Positions 1 through 6,515 of a stretch of 6,532 bases of DNA are shown one piece after another (position 1 is the first letter of the stretch; each line of letters starts with the position of its first letter). Source of the DNA: an uncultured Eubacteriales bacterium (GTDB lineage: Bacteria > Bacillota > Clostridia > Oscillospirales > CAG-272); contig CAKSPO010000063.1 in assembly GCA_934481515.1 (NCBI GenBank), positions 1-6,532 on the forward strand, written 5' to 3'. The notes beneath the pieces are model-generated. The model was not told the DNA's origin. It searched no databases and worked only from the letters and a program-made list of their open reading frames with translations. A program made the position numbers and the translations under genes.

Positions 1-12
1 GTCTTAAAAAAT

Positions 13-49
13 TTTGCCGGGTATAAATAATACACAATTATTTGGCAAA
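13..49. repeat. Imperfect inverted repeat upstream of the str promoter
   Basis: TTTGCC (13-18) pairs with GGCAAA (44-49), and inside it AAATAAT (25-31) pairs with ATTATTT (37-43). A 6-nt bulge (19-24) sits on the left arm and the loop is 5 nt. No T-run follows, so it is a poor intrinsic terminator. It could be the remains of an upstream gene's terminator or an AT-rich structure ahead of the promoter. No coding sequence is seen in 1-306. Confidence 0.35.
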
Positions 50-114
50 TACTGAAATTATGGCGCGCGGAATTTGTGCAAAAGGGAGAAAATTGCGGAG
101 ATTTTTTTTGCACC

Positions 115-143
115 TTGACAAAAGCGGGGTTGCATGATATAAT
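115..143 (+). promoter_or_regulatory. Consensus sigma-A promoter of the str operon
   Basis: TTGACA at 115-120 and TATAAT at 138-143 are both perfect consensus hexamers with an ideal 17-bp spacer. TG at 135-136 one base before the -10 makes it an extended -10 as well. A T8 tract at 102-109 lies just upstream of the -35, where UP-element A/T tracts normally act. Transcription is predicted to start near 150, giving a leader of about 155 nt before rpsL. The position and strength fit an operon for abundant translation proteins. The start site is inferred. Confidence 0.9.
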
Positions 144-149
144 AAACTG

Positions 150-306
150 TATTTGTTTGCGCAAAGCCCGAATTGTGCCTTGCGGAAGGACAAGTCACTG
201 CGGCGGAGCCCGTGCCGCATTCAAAAGAGGACAGTTGCGTCGGCGGAAATCTCCCGTCGGGTACTGTAATATAAACATTAAATTCAGAAGAAGGAGGAAA
301 ACAGTC
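150..306 (+). promoter_or_regulatory. Structured 5' leader of the rpsL-rpsG-fusA-tuf mRNA
   Basis: The leader is about 155 nt and carries no recognisable gene. Three local hairpins can be drawn. The first is 173-193, TTGT/ACAA plus CCTT/AAGG with loop GCGG and one bulged base. The second is 199-219, TGCGGC/GCCGCA with a 9-nt loop. The third is 236-263, about 10 bp with one bulge and three G-U pairs, loop 247-253. The segment 255-284 is complementary to the rpsL-rpsG spacer at 775-804 and partly overlaps the third hairpin, so the two pairings would compete. AAGGAGG at 291-297 is the rpsL ribosome binding site. A ribosomal-protein autoregulatory leader is plausible, but I cannot match it to a known class. 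Confidence 0.5.
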
Positions 307-726
307 ATGCCAACCTTTAACCAGCTTGTCAGACAGGGTCGCGGCGAGAAGGACTACAAGTCCAAGGCGCCGGTGCTTCAGAAGGGCTTCAACTCCCTGA
401 AGAATGCGGCAATCGATCAGTCTGCACCCCAGAAGAGAGGCGTTTGCACCAAGGTGTCCACCACCAGCCCGAAGAAGCCGAACTCCGCGATGAGAAAAAT
501 CGCAAGAGTCCGTCTGACCAACGGTCTGGAAGCAACCGTCTACATTCCGGGAATCGGACACAACCTGCAGGAACACTCCGTCGTGCTCATCCGCGGCGGC
601 CGTGTCAGAGATCTGCCTGGTGTGCGTTATCACATCATCCGCGGAACCCTGGATGCGCAGGGCGTAGCCAACCGTCAGCAGGGCCGCTCCAAGTACGGAG
701 CAAAAGTCGCAAAGAAGAAGAAATAA
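307..726 (+). CDS. rpsL: 30S ribosomal protein S12
   Basis: This encodes S12 of the small ribosomal subunit (139 residues), which sits at the decoding centre and helps monitor codon-anticodon pairing. It starts with the typical MPTFNQLVR and contains PQKRGVCT (41-48), SPKKPNSAMRK (54-64), GIGHNLQEHSVV (82-93) and DLPGVRYH (102-109). The 13-residue expansion before PQKRGV relative to E. coli is usual for Gram-positive S12. Lys56 and Lys57 match E. coli Lys43 and Lys44, and Asp102 matches the Asp89 modified by RimO in some bacteria. The residue equivalent to E. coli Lys88 is Arg101, a position where Lys-to-Arg gives streptomycin resistance in other bacteria. The ATG at 307 is chosen because AAGGAGG (291-297) lies 9 nt upstream. 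The open frame runs further upstream, but that part crosses the promoter. It is the first gene of the str operon. Confidence 0.98.
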   Translation: MPTFNQLVRQGRGEKDYKSKAPVLQKGFNSLKNAAIDQSAPQKRGVCTKVSTTSPKKPNSAMRKIARVRLTNGLEATVYIPGIGHNLQEHSVVLIRGGRVRDLPGVRYHIIRGTLDAQGVANRQQGRSKYGAKVAKKKK

Positions 727-872
727 TCTTCCGACAGCGCAACACTGAAAAGCACACTTAGCCCGTCCTCCGTAAATTTAATGTTTATGTTGATTTACCC
801 GACGCGGCGCTAACAGAAGTATGTTTTTTGAGTACCAATGATCTCATAATTTTAATGAAGGAGGGAAGTACA
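727..872 (+). promoter_or_regulatory. Long rpsL-rpsG intercistronic spacer, probable translational control region
   Basis: This gap is 146 nt, against 40 nt for rpsG-fusA and 61 nt for fusA-tuf, and no gene is seen in it. It contains 775-792 and 796-804, which are complementary to the leader segments 267-284 and 255-263. A local alternative hairpin pairs GTAAAT (772-777) with ATTTAC (793-798). In E. coli the S12-S7 spacer is the site where S7 binds and represses its own operon. A similar role here is inference. AAGGAGG at 858-864 is the rpsG ribosome binding site. I found no convincing promoter in the spacer. Confidence 0.45.
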
Positions 873-1343
873 GTGCCGAGAAGAGGTCGTATTACCAAAA
901 GAGATGTATTGCCGGATCCGTTGTACGGTTCCAAGCTGGTTACAAAGCTGATCAACAACGTGATGTATGACGGCAAAAAAGGCGTTGCTCAGACCATTGT
1001 ATACGATGCTTTCAAGCTCGTAGAGGAAAAGCAGGGTCAGAATGCACTGGAGGTATTCCAGGAAGCACTTGAAAATATTATGCCTGTTCTGGAGGTCAAG
1101 GCTCGCCGCGTCGGCGGTTCCACCTACCAGGTTCCGATGGAAGTCAGACCGGAGCGTCGTCAGACGCTCGGACTGCGTTGGCTCATTCTCTTCGCCAGAA
1201 AGCGCGGAGAAAAGACCATGGCAGAAAGACTTGCCGGTGAAATTGTAGATGCCAAGAACAGCGCAGGCGGAGCGTTCAAGAAGAAAGAGGAAACGCACCG
1301 TATGGCAGAGGCAAACAAGGCGTTTGCTCACTACAGATATTGA
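873..1343 (+). CDS. rpsG: 30S ribosomal protein S7
   Basis: S7 is a primary 16S rRNA-binding protein that nucleates assembly of the 30S head and contacts tRNA near the E site. The product is 156 residues, the usual family length. It begins PRRGRITKRDVLPDP after a GTG-encoded initiator and shows the family blocks LVTKLINNVMYDGKKGVAQ (about 22-40), RRVGGSTYQVP, RPERRQTLGLRWL and the C-terminal EANKAFAHYRY. The GTG at 873 is preferred over in-frame ATGs at 828 and 855 because AAGGAGG (858-864) ends 8 nt before it and the protein then begins exactly where S7 family members do. It lies 146 nt after rpsL and 40 nt before fusA. In E. coli S7 is the repressor of the str operon. Whether that holds here is unknown. 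Confidence 0.97.
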   Translation: MPRRGRITKRDVLPDPLYGSKLVTKLINNVMYDGKKGVAQTIVYDAFKLVEEKQGQNALEVFQEALENIMPVLEVKARRVGGSTYQVPMEVRPERRQTLGLRWLILFARKRGEKTMAERLAGEIVDAKNSAGGAFKKKEETHRMAEANKAFAHYRY

Positions 1344-1383
1344 TCTGCACCTGCCACTGAGTTGATTCTAAGGAGAAACATTC

Positions 1384-3471
1384 ATGCCAAGGGAATATTC
1401 ACTTGAAAATACCAGAAACATCGGTATCATGGCTCATATCGACGCCGGAAAGACGACGACCACTGAGCGTATCCTGTTCTACACGGGAAAAACGCACAAG
1501 CTGGGCGAGACGCACGAAGGCGCTGCAACCATGGACTGGATGGCACAGGAGCAGGAGAGAGGTATTACCATCACCTCCGCTGCGACCACCTGCTTTTGGA
1601 AAGGAAAGCGTATCAATATCATTGATACCCCCGGTCACGTTGACTTTACCGTAGAGGTGGAGCGTTCTTTGCGTGTACTGGACGGTGCCGTTACCGTCAT
1701 GTGCGCAAAGGGAGGCGTAGAGCCGCAGTCCGAAACCGTCTGGAGACAGGCGGACAAATACAAGGTTCCCCGGATGATTTACGTCAATAAGATGGACATC
1801 ACCGGTGCGGATTTCTATCACGTCATTGACATGATCTATCAGAGACTGCGTGCAAACGCGGTGCCGATTCAGTTGCCTGTCGGAAAGGACATGACCTTCC
1901 GCGGCATCGTTGATCTGATGACCATGGAAGCGGATATCTATTACGATGACCTCGGAAAGGATATGCGCGTAGAGCCGATTCCGGAGGATATGAAGGAATT
2001 GGCAAAGGAATACCGCGAGAAGATGGTGGAGGCAATTGCCACAACCGATGACGCGCTGATGGAGAAGTACCTGGAAGGTGAAGAGCTTTCCGTGGACGAG
2101 CTTCGCACTGCGCTCCGGAAGGCTACCATTTCCAATGAGATTGTTCCTGTGGTTTGCGGAACCTCCTACCGGAATAAGGGCGTTCAGAAGCTTCTGGACG
2201 CGATTGTGGACTATATGCCTGCACCGACCGACATTCCGGCAATCCGCGGAACCAACCCGAAGACGGGCGAGGAAGAGGACAGACATTCTTCCGATACCGA
2301 GCCGTTCTCCGCGTTGGCGTTTAAGATTATGACCGACCCGTTTGTCGGAAAGCTCTGCTATTTCCGTGTTTATTCGGGTTGTGTGCATGCAGGCGATACC
2401 GTATTCAACTCCACTAAGGGCAAATACGAGCGTCTGGGCAGAATTCTGCAGATGCATGCAAATGAAAGAAAAGATATCGACTGCTGCTACGCAGGTGATA
2501 TCGCGGCTGCCATCGGCGTGAAGAACACCACAACCGGTGATACCTTCTGCGACGAGAAGCATCCGGTTATCTTGGAGTCCATGGAGTTCCCGGAGCCTGT
2601 TATCCGTGTTGCCATCGAGCCGAAGACCCGTGCGGGTCAGGAAAAGATGGGCATTGCGCTTTCCAAGCTTGCCGAGGAGGATCCGACCTTCCGTACCTAT
2701 ACGGATGAGGACACCGGACAAACCATCATCGCCGGTATGGGTGAGCTGCACCTTGATATTATCGTGGACAGACTTCTGCGGGAATTCAAGGTGGAAGCAA
2801 ACATCGGTAAGCCTCAGGTTGCATACAAGGAGACCATCCGCAAAAAGGTGGATCACGAGTGCAAGTACAAGAAGCAGTCCGGTGGTTCCGGTCAGTACGG
2901 TCATGTCAAGATCATCATTGAGCCGAACGAGCCGGGTAAGGGTTATGAATTTGTCAACGCGGTGACCGGCGGTGCAATTCCGAAGGAGTTCATTCCCGCA
3001 GTTGACGCAGGTATTCAGGGCGCGATGCAGTGCGGTGTTCTTGCCGGCTACAATGTTGTGGACGTCAAGGTAACGCTGTACGACGGTTCTTATCACGAAG
3101 TGGACTCCTCGGAAATGGCATTCAAGATTGCCGGTTCCATGGCGTTCAAGGAAGCGATGAGAAAGGCGGATCCGGTGCTGACCGAGCCGATTATGAAGGT
3201 GGTCACAATCGTTCCCGACGAGTATCTGGGCGACGTTATCGGCGACTTCAACAGCCGCCGCGGTCAGATCCTTTCCATGGAGGCAACGACCTCCGGTGTG
3301 CAGGAGATTACCGCAAACGTTCCGCTTTCCACCATGTTCGGTTACGCAACCGACCTGCGTTCCAAGACGCAGGGGCGCGGTCAGTATTCCATGGAGCCTT
3401 CCCACTTCGCTGAAGTGCCGAAGTCCATCCAGGAAACGATCATCAAGGAACGTGCCGCAAAGAACGGCTGA
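1384..3471 (+). CDS. fusA: Translation elongation factor G
   Basis: EF-G is the cytosolic GTPase that drives translocation of tRNAs and mRNA and, with RRF, splits ribosomes. The product is 695 residues, normal for the family. The G motifs are AHIDAGKT (17-24), RGITI (59-63), DTPGH (81-85, with the catalytic His85) and NKMD (135-138). The G5 region reads CGTS at 258-261 where CGSA is usual. GMGELHLDI with His456 marks domain III, SGGSGQYGH (499-507) lies in domain IV, and the domain IV tip YDGSYHEVDSSE (566-577) carries His571, the residue that reaches the decoding centre. VPLSTMFGYATDLRS and TQGRG near the C-terminus match housekeeping EF-G rather than the EF-G2 paralogue. AAGGAGA (1370-1376) lies 7 nt before the ATG. 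It is co-transcribed with rpsG and tuf. Confidence 0.98.
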   Translation: MPREYSLENTRNIGIMAHIDAGKTTTTERILFYTGKTHKLGETHEGAATMDWMAQEQERGITITSAATTCFWKGKRINIIDTPGHVDFTVEVERSLRVLDGAVTVMCAKGGVEPQSETVWRQADKYKVPRMIYVNKMDITGADFYHVIDMIYQRLRANAVPIQLPVGKDMTFRGIVDLMTMEADIYYDDLGKDMRVEPIPEDMKELAKEYREKMVEAIATTDDALMEKYLEGEELSVDELRTALRKATISNEIVPVVCGTSYRNKGVQKLLDAIVDYMPAPTDIPAIRGTNPKTGEEEDRHSSDTEPFSALAFKIMTDPFVGKLCYFRVYSGCVHAGDTVFNSTKGKYERLGRILQMHANERKDIDCCYAGDIAAAIGVKNTTTGDTFCDEKHPVILESMEFPEPVIRVAIEPKTRAGQEKMGIALSKLAEEDPTFRTYTDEDTGQTIIAGMGELHLDIIVDRLLREFKVEANIGKPQVAYKETIRKKVDHECKYKKQSGGSGQYGHVKIIIEPNEPGKGYEFVNAVTGGAIPKEFIPAVDAGIQGAMQCGVLAGYNVVDVKVTLYDGSYHEVDSSEMAFKIAGSMAFKEAMRKADPVLTEPIMKVVTIVPDEYLGDVIGDFNSRRGQILSMEATTSGVQEITANVPLSTMFGYATDLRSKTQGRGQYSMEPSHFAEVPKSIQETIIKERAAKNG

Positions 3472-3532
3472 GCTTTTCAGAAACCCATACAGTTAATTAA
3501 AAAATTATAAATTTTAACGGAGGAAATTCAAA

Positions 3533-4738
<1,206 letters not shown>

Positions 4739-4748
4739 TTGAACTGTA

Positions 4749-4790
4749 ACGGGTTGTAATGCGCAAGCATTACAACCCGTGCTTTCTTTT
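4749..4790 (+). terminator. Intrinsic terminator after tuf
   Basis: A perfect 14-bp stem (4749-4762 with 4767-4780) has a GCAA tetraloop and is followed by GCTTTCTTTT. The stem is very stable, but the U-tract starts after two GC bases and is broken by a C, so some readthrough is possible. It begins 10 nt after the tuf stop and marks the end of the str operon. Confidence 0.9.
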
Positions 4791-4818
4791 CCGGCATTTT
4801 TTCGCCGGGTGCGTACAT

Positions 4819-4940
4819 AAAATATCTTTGGGAATCGGTGCAATTCCATACCGGCAGTCAGAGTCTGCGAACACGCATTGCGTGCCGATCGGGTGTAATC
4901 CCCGAACCGACGGTAACAGTCCGGAAGGGAAAGGAATTTT
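4819..4940 (+). ncRNA. FMN riboswitch (RFN element)
   Basis: The aptamer senses flavin mononucleotide and turns the downstream riboflavin gene off when FMN is plentiful. The conserved blocks appear in order: ATCTTTGGG, CGGTGCAATTCC, ACCGGCAGT...GTCTGCGA, GATCGGGTGTAATCCCC, AACCGACGGTAACAGTCCGG and AAGGGAAAGG. P1 pairs 4819-4829 with 4930-4940 (one A-A mismatch, one G-U). P2 is GGAA/TTCC, P3 is GCAG/CTGC, P4 is CACGC/GCGTG, P5 is CGGG/CCCG and P6 is GACGG against GTCCGG. The likely Shine-Dalgarno AAGGA (4931-4935) lies inside the 3' strand of P1, and the ribU start is only 4 nt after it. There is no terminator hairpin between aptamer and gene. Control is therefore inferred to be translational, by direct closure of P1 over the ribosome binding site. 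Confidence 0.93.
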
Positions 4941-4944
4941 TACG

Positions 4945-5604
4945 ATGTCTGTTTATCATGAGCGGTTCAAAATCCGCCGGATGGCTCTGATTGCGGTTTT
5001 TGCCGCGCTTTCTTATGTTCTGATGCTGGTGATTCACGTCCCGGTGGGAGGTTTTCTGACGCTGGATGTGAAGGATGTGTTCATTACCATTTGCGGGCTG
5101 TGCTTCGGTCCGCTGGCGGCGTTGTCACTGGCGGTTCTGGTGCCGCTGTTGGAGTTTTTGACGGTCAGTGAGACGGGGCTGTACGGCCTTGTCATGAATG
5201 TCGCAGGCTCTGCCGCCTTTTCGGTGGTTGTCAGTCTGATCTACAAGCACAAAAAAAGCTTTTCCGGTGCTTTGATCGGCCTTTTGTCGGGAGTCTGTTC
5301 AATGACCGCGGTGATGATGCTTTTAAATCTGGTGGTCACGCCGTATTATTTCGGAATCGCGGTCGCCGAGGTGCGGGATATGATTCCGACGTTGTTGCTG
5401 CCATTCAATCTGGTCAAGGGCGTGTTGAACGCCGGATGCGTTTTGCTCCTTTATAAGCCGCTTTCCGGGATTTTACAACGGTTCGGATTCCTTCCGGCAT
5501 CGAAGCACGCGTTTCGCTTTGACCGGAAAACGCTGTTGGTGATGCTGTTGGCGGTGGTTTTGATTGTTGTGTCGTTGTTGATTGTTTTTCTGGTGCTTCG
5601 CTAA
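4945..5604 (+). CDS. ribU: ECF transporter S component, riboflavin-specific (RibU family)
   Basis: This is a 219-residue integral membrane protein, the substrate-binding subunit that captures riboflavin and works with an energising EcfA-EcfA'-EcfT module encoded elsewhere. The sequence is strongly hydrophobic, with likely membrane helices near 12-32, 43-69, 78-99, 107-132 and 149-171. Family-like blocks include TLDVKDVFITICGLCFGP (39-56), MNVAG (84-88), LNLVVTPYYFG (127-137) and PFNLVKGVLNAG (153-164). After a basic stretch (about 181-195) comes an extra hydrophobic segment (195-218) at the C-terminus. The start at 4945 is chosen because it follows AAGGA (4931-4935) by 9 nt and gives a normal N-terminus. 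The open frame continues upstream, but that part is the riboswitch. The FMN riboswitch supports the riboflavin assignment over other vitamin S components. Confidence 0.92.
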   Translation: MSVYHERFKIRRMALIAVFAALSYVLMLVIHVPVGGFLTLDVKDVFITICGLCFGPLAALSLAVLVPLLEFLTVSETGLYGLVMNVAGSAAFSVVVSLIYKHKKSFSGALIGLLSGVCSMTAVMMLLNLVVTPYYFGIAVAEVRDMIPTLLLPFNLVKGVLNAGCVLLLYKPLSGILQRFGFLPASKHAFRFDRKTLLVMLLAVVLIVVSLLIVFLVLR

Positions 5605-5642
5605 CGTCTTGAATTCCATGCAAAAGAAAGCTTGCTTGAGAA

Positions 5643-5656
5643 TCTGTCCGGACAGA
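5643..5656. repeat. 14-bp perfect palindrome before the ribU terminator
   Basis: TCTGTCCGGACAGA reads the same on both strands. It lies 38 nt after the ribU stop and abuts the terminator stem. It could be a protein-binding site or a small hairpin. There is no evidence for a specific function. Confidence 0.4.
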
Positions 5657-5704
5657 AAGAGCGGAGGCATGCGGCAGATTGCTGCATGCCTCCGCTCTTT
5701 TGCG
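5656..5704 (+). terminator. Intrinsic terminator after ribU
   Basis: A perfect 17-bp stem (5656-5672 with 5684-5700) has an 11-nt loop. The left arm begins AAAGAGC and the right arm ends GCTCTTT, followed by one more T, so the hairpin has A- and T-rich bases on opposite sides and could act in either direction. The unpaired U-tract is short. Confidence 0.82.
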
Positions 5705-5767
5705 TTGTGAGATGCGATCAAAAATCGCCGAATCCGGAAAACAGCGCAGCCGGAAGATCCCGCAATG
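5705..5767. other. Short non-coding stretch with a small hairpin
   Basis: No gene is seen. GCGAT (5714-5718) pairs with ATCGC (5724-5728) around a CAAAA loop. This is the left edge of a repeat-rich region of about 830 bp that runs to the window end. Confidence 0.4.
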
Positions 5768-5994
5768 AAAAACGATTTTTCCGGCGGTGCACAAGCGTTT
5801 TTGTTTCCATTTAGACGTAGGGAGCCACCCGCCCGTTTGCGGAGGTTTTACGGTACATCGGGTAGGGGCACCAGCGAGTGTATCCGATTGTTCGTTTCAC
5901 CGCGTTGTAAATGGGCACCCGTTTCCGGCGGGGAATGCCGCCCAGACGGTTGTGCAAGTTTCTTAGAAGCGGGCGGGTAGACCCCGCCCCTACG
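5768..5994. repeat. Intergenic repeat copy A, with MITE-like inverted ends
   Basis: Two blocks recur further downstream: 5768-5796 matches 6320-6348, and 5827-5942 matches 6400-6515 (109 of 116 identical, including a 46-nt exact block 5827-5872). A 179-bp part (5816-5994) is bounded by inverted ends: CGTAGGG (5816-5822) with CCCTACG (5988-5994), and ACCCGCCCG (5827-5835) with CGGGCGGGT (5970-5978). Internal hairpins include 5873-5880/5889-5896, GGCGG/CCGCC (5927-5931/5938-5942) and GGGCGGG/CCCGCCC (5971-5977/5983-5989). Short reading frames cross it on both strands, but none has a ribosome binding site or a protein family I recognise. No clear target-site duplication was found. It resembles non-autonomous intergenic repeats of Clostridia. 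Confidence 0.7.
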
Positions 5995-6319
5995 AGGGAG
6001 AGGGTATTTTTTCGCCCGGCGGAAGCCGGATGCGAAGTGGAAAGTTATCGTTTTGCAAAACAGCAAAAATTCCATGATACAGTTCACGCCTCATCCGCCG
6101 CTGACGCGGTTCACCTGTCTCGCTGCGGCTCGGGCACACTCGGGTTCTGACAGTCCCCCGGACTGTCATTCATTACCCCCGTGCCGCTTCGCTACCCACT
6201 GGAGAAGGCTTTTGGGTAAATGCCCCTTGGATAAAAATCTATGCTGATTGCCGTGGGCATGTTTGGCTTTCATTCCTTTTCCGAAAAAATGTCAAACCGA
6301 AACGAAAAATGCCGGGATA
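5995..6319. other. Non-coding stretch between repeat copies, with palindromic debris
   Basis: No convincing gene is seen in these 325 bases. They contain a 12-bp palindrome GTTTTGCAAAAC (6050-6061), a 9-bp hairpin at 6148-6168, and GC-rich patches such as CCTCATCCGCCG (6090-6101) and GGAGAAGGC (6201-6209) that look like pieces of other intergenic repeat families. GTTTG (6261-6265) can pair with CAAAC (6293-6297). The origin of these pieces is inferred from their style, not from a database match. Confidence 0.4.
6148..6168. repeat. 9-bp inverted repeat hairpin
   Basis: TGACAGTCC (6148-6156) and GGACTGTCA (6160-6168) are perfect inverted repeats around a CCC loop. No T-tract follows, so it is not an obvious terminator. 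Its setting in repeat debris suggests part of a palindromic intergenic repeat. Confidence 0.6.
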
Positions 6320-6515
6320 AAAAACGATTTTTCCGACGGTGCACAAGTGTTCCGGTTTTTCCAAGTCGGTAGGATGCAGGCAAAGCCTGCGCAGGGTCGA
6401 CCCGCCCGTTTGCGGAGGTTTTACGGTACATCGGGTAGGGGCACCGACGAACGCGTCCGATTGTTCGTTTCACTGCGTTGTAAATGGGCACCCGTTTCCG
6501 GCGGGGAATGCCGCC
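6320..6515. repeat. Intergenic repeat copy B
   Basis: This is the second copy of the repeat at 5768-5942, in the same orientation. Relative to copy A it carries a net 21-nt insertion between the two shared blocks. That stretch contains the hairpin GCAGGC AAA GCCTGC (6376-6390) and the palindrome GGGTCGACCC (6394-6403). All nine base differences in the ungapped shared blocks are transitions. Similarity to copy A stops at 6515, 17 bases before the window end, so the right inverted end seen in copy A is absent or altered here, or lies beyond the window. No supported gene lies in it. Confidence 0.7.

Noticed and set aside
76..306. N-terminal extension of the rpsL reading frame
   Set aside because: It crosses the promoter and leader and has no family similarity; the ATG at 307 has an ideal binding site and gives the standard S12 start.
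235..306. Upstream TTG start at 235 after an AGAGGA
   Set aside because: Spacing is too short, the codon is weak and it is in frame with rpsL without a stop, so it is not a leader peptide.
828..872. Earlier ATG starts for rpsG at 828 and 855
   Set aside because: They lack a good binding site and add residues not found in S7; 855 would overlap the Shine-Dalgarno used for the GTG start.
1399..3405. 668-codon open frame antisense to fusA
   Set aside because: It is a shadow caused by codon bias in a highly expressed gene; no recognisable protein, and the opposite strand is unmistakable EF-G.
3472..3532. Internal promoter for tuf in the AT-rich fusA-tuf gap
   Set aside because: TATAAA at 3506-3511 has no acceptable -35 at normal spacing, and the gap is short enough for simple co-transcription.
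5857..5896. H-type pseudoknot from the two overlapping stems
   Set aside because: One connecting loop would be zero nucleotides across an 8-bp helix, which is not feasible; treated as alternative pairings instead.
5848..6491. Short open frames on both strands in the repeat region (for example 5848-6087 minus and 6270-6491 minus)
   Set aside because: They lie within GC-rich repeats, have no binding sites and no recognisable domain; more likely repeat translation artefacts.
5768..6515. CRISPR-like array
   Set aside because: Only two repeat copies, long and far apart, with no regular spacers.
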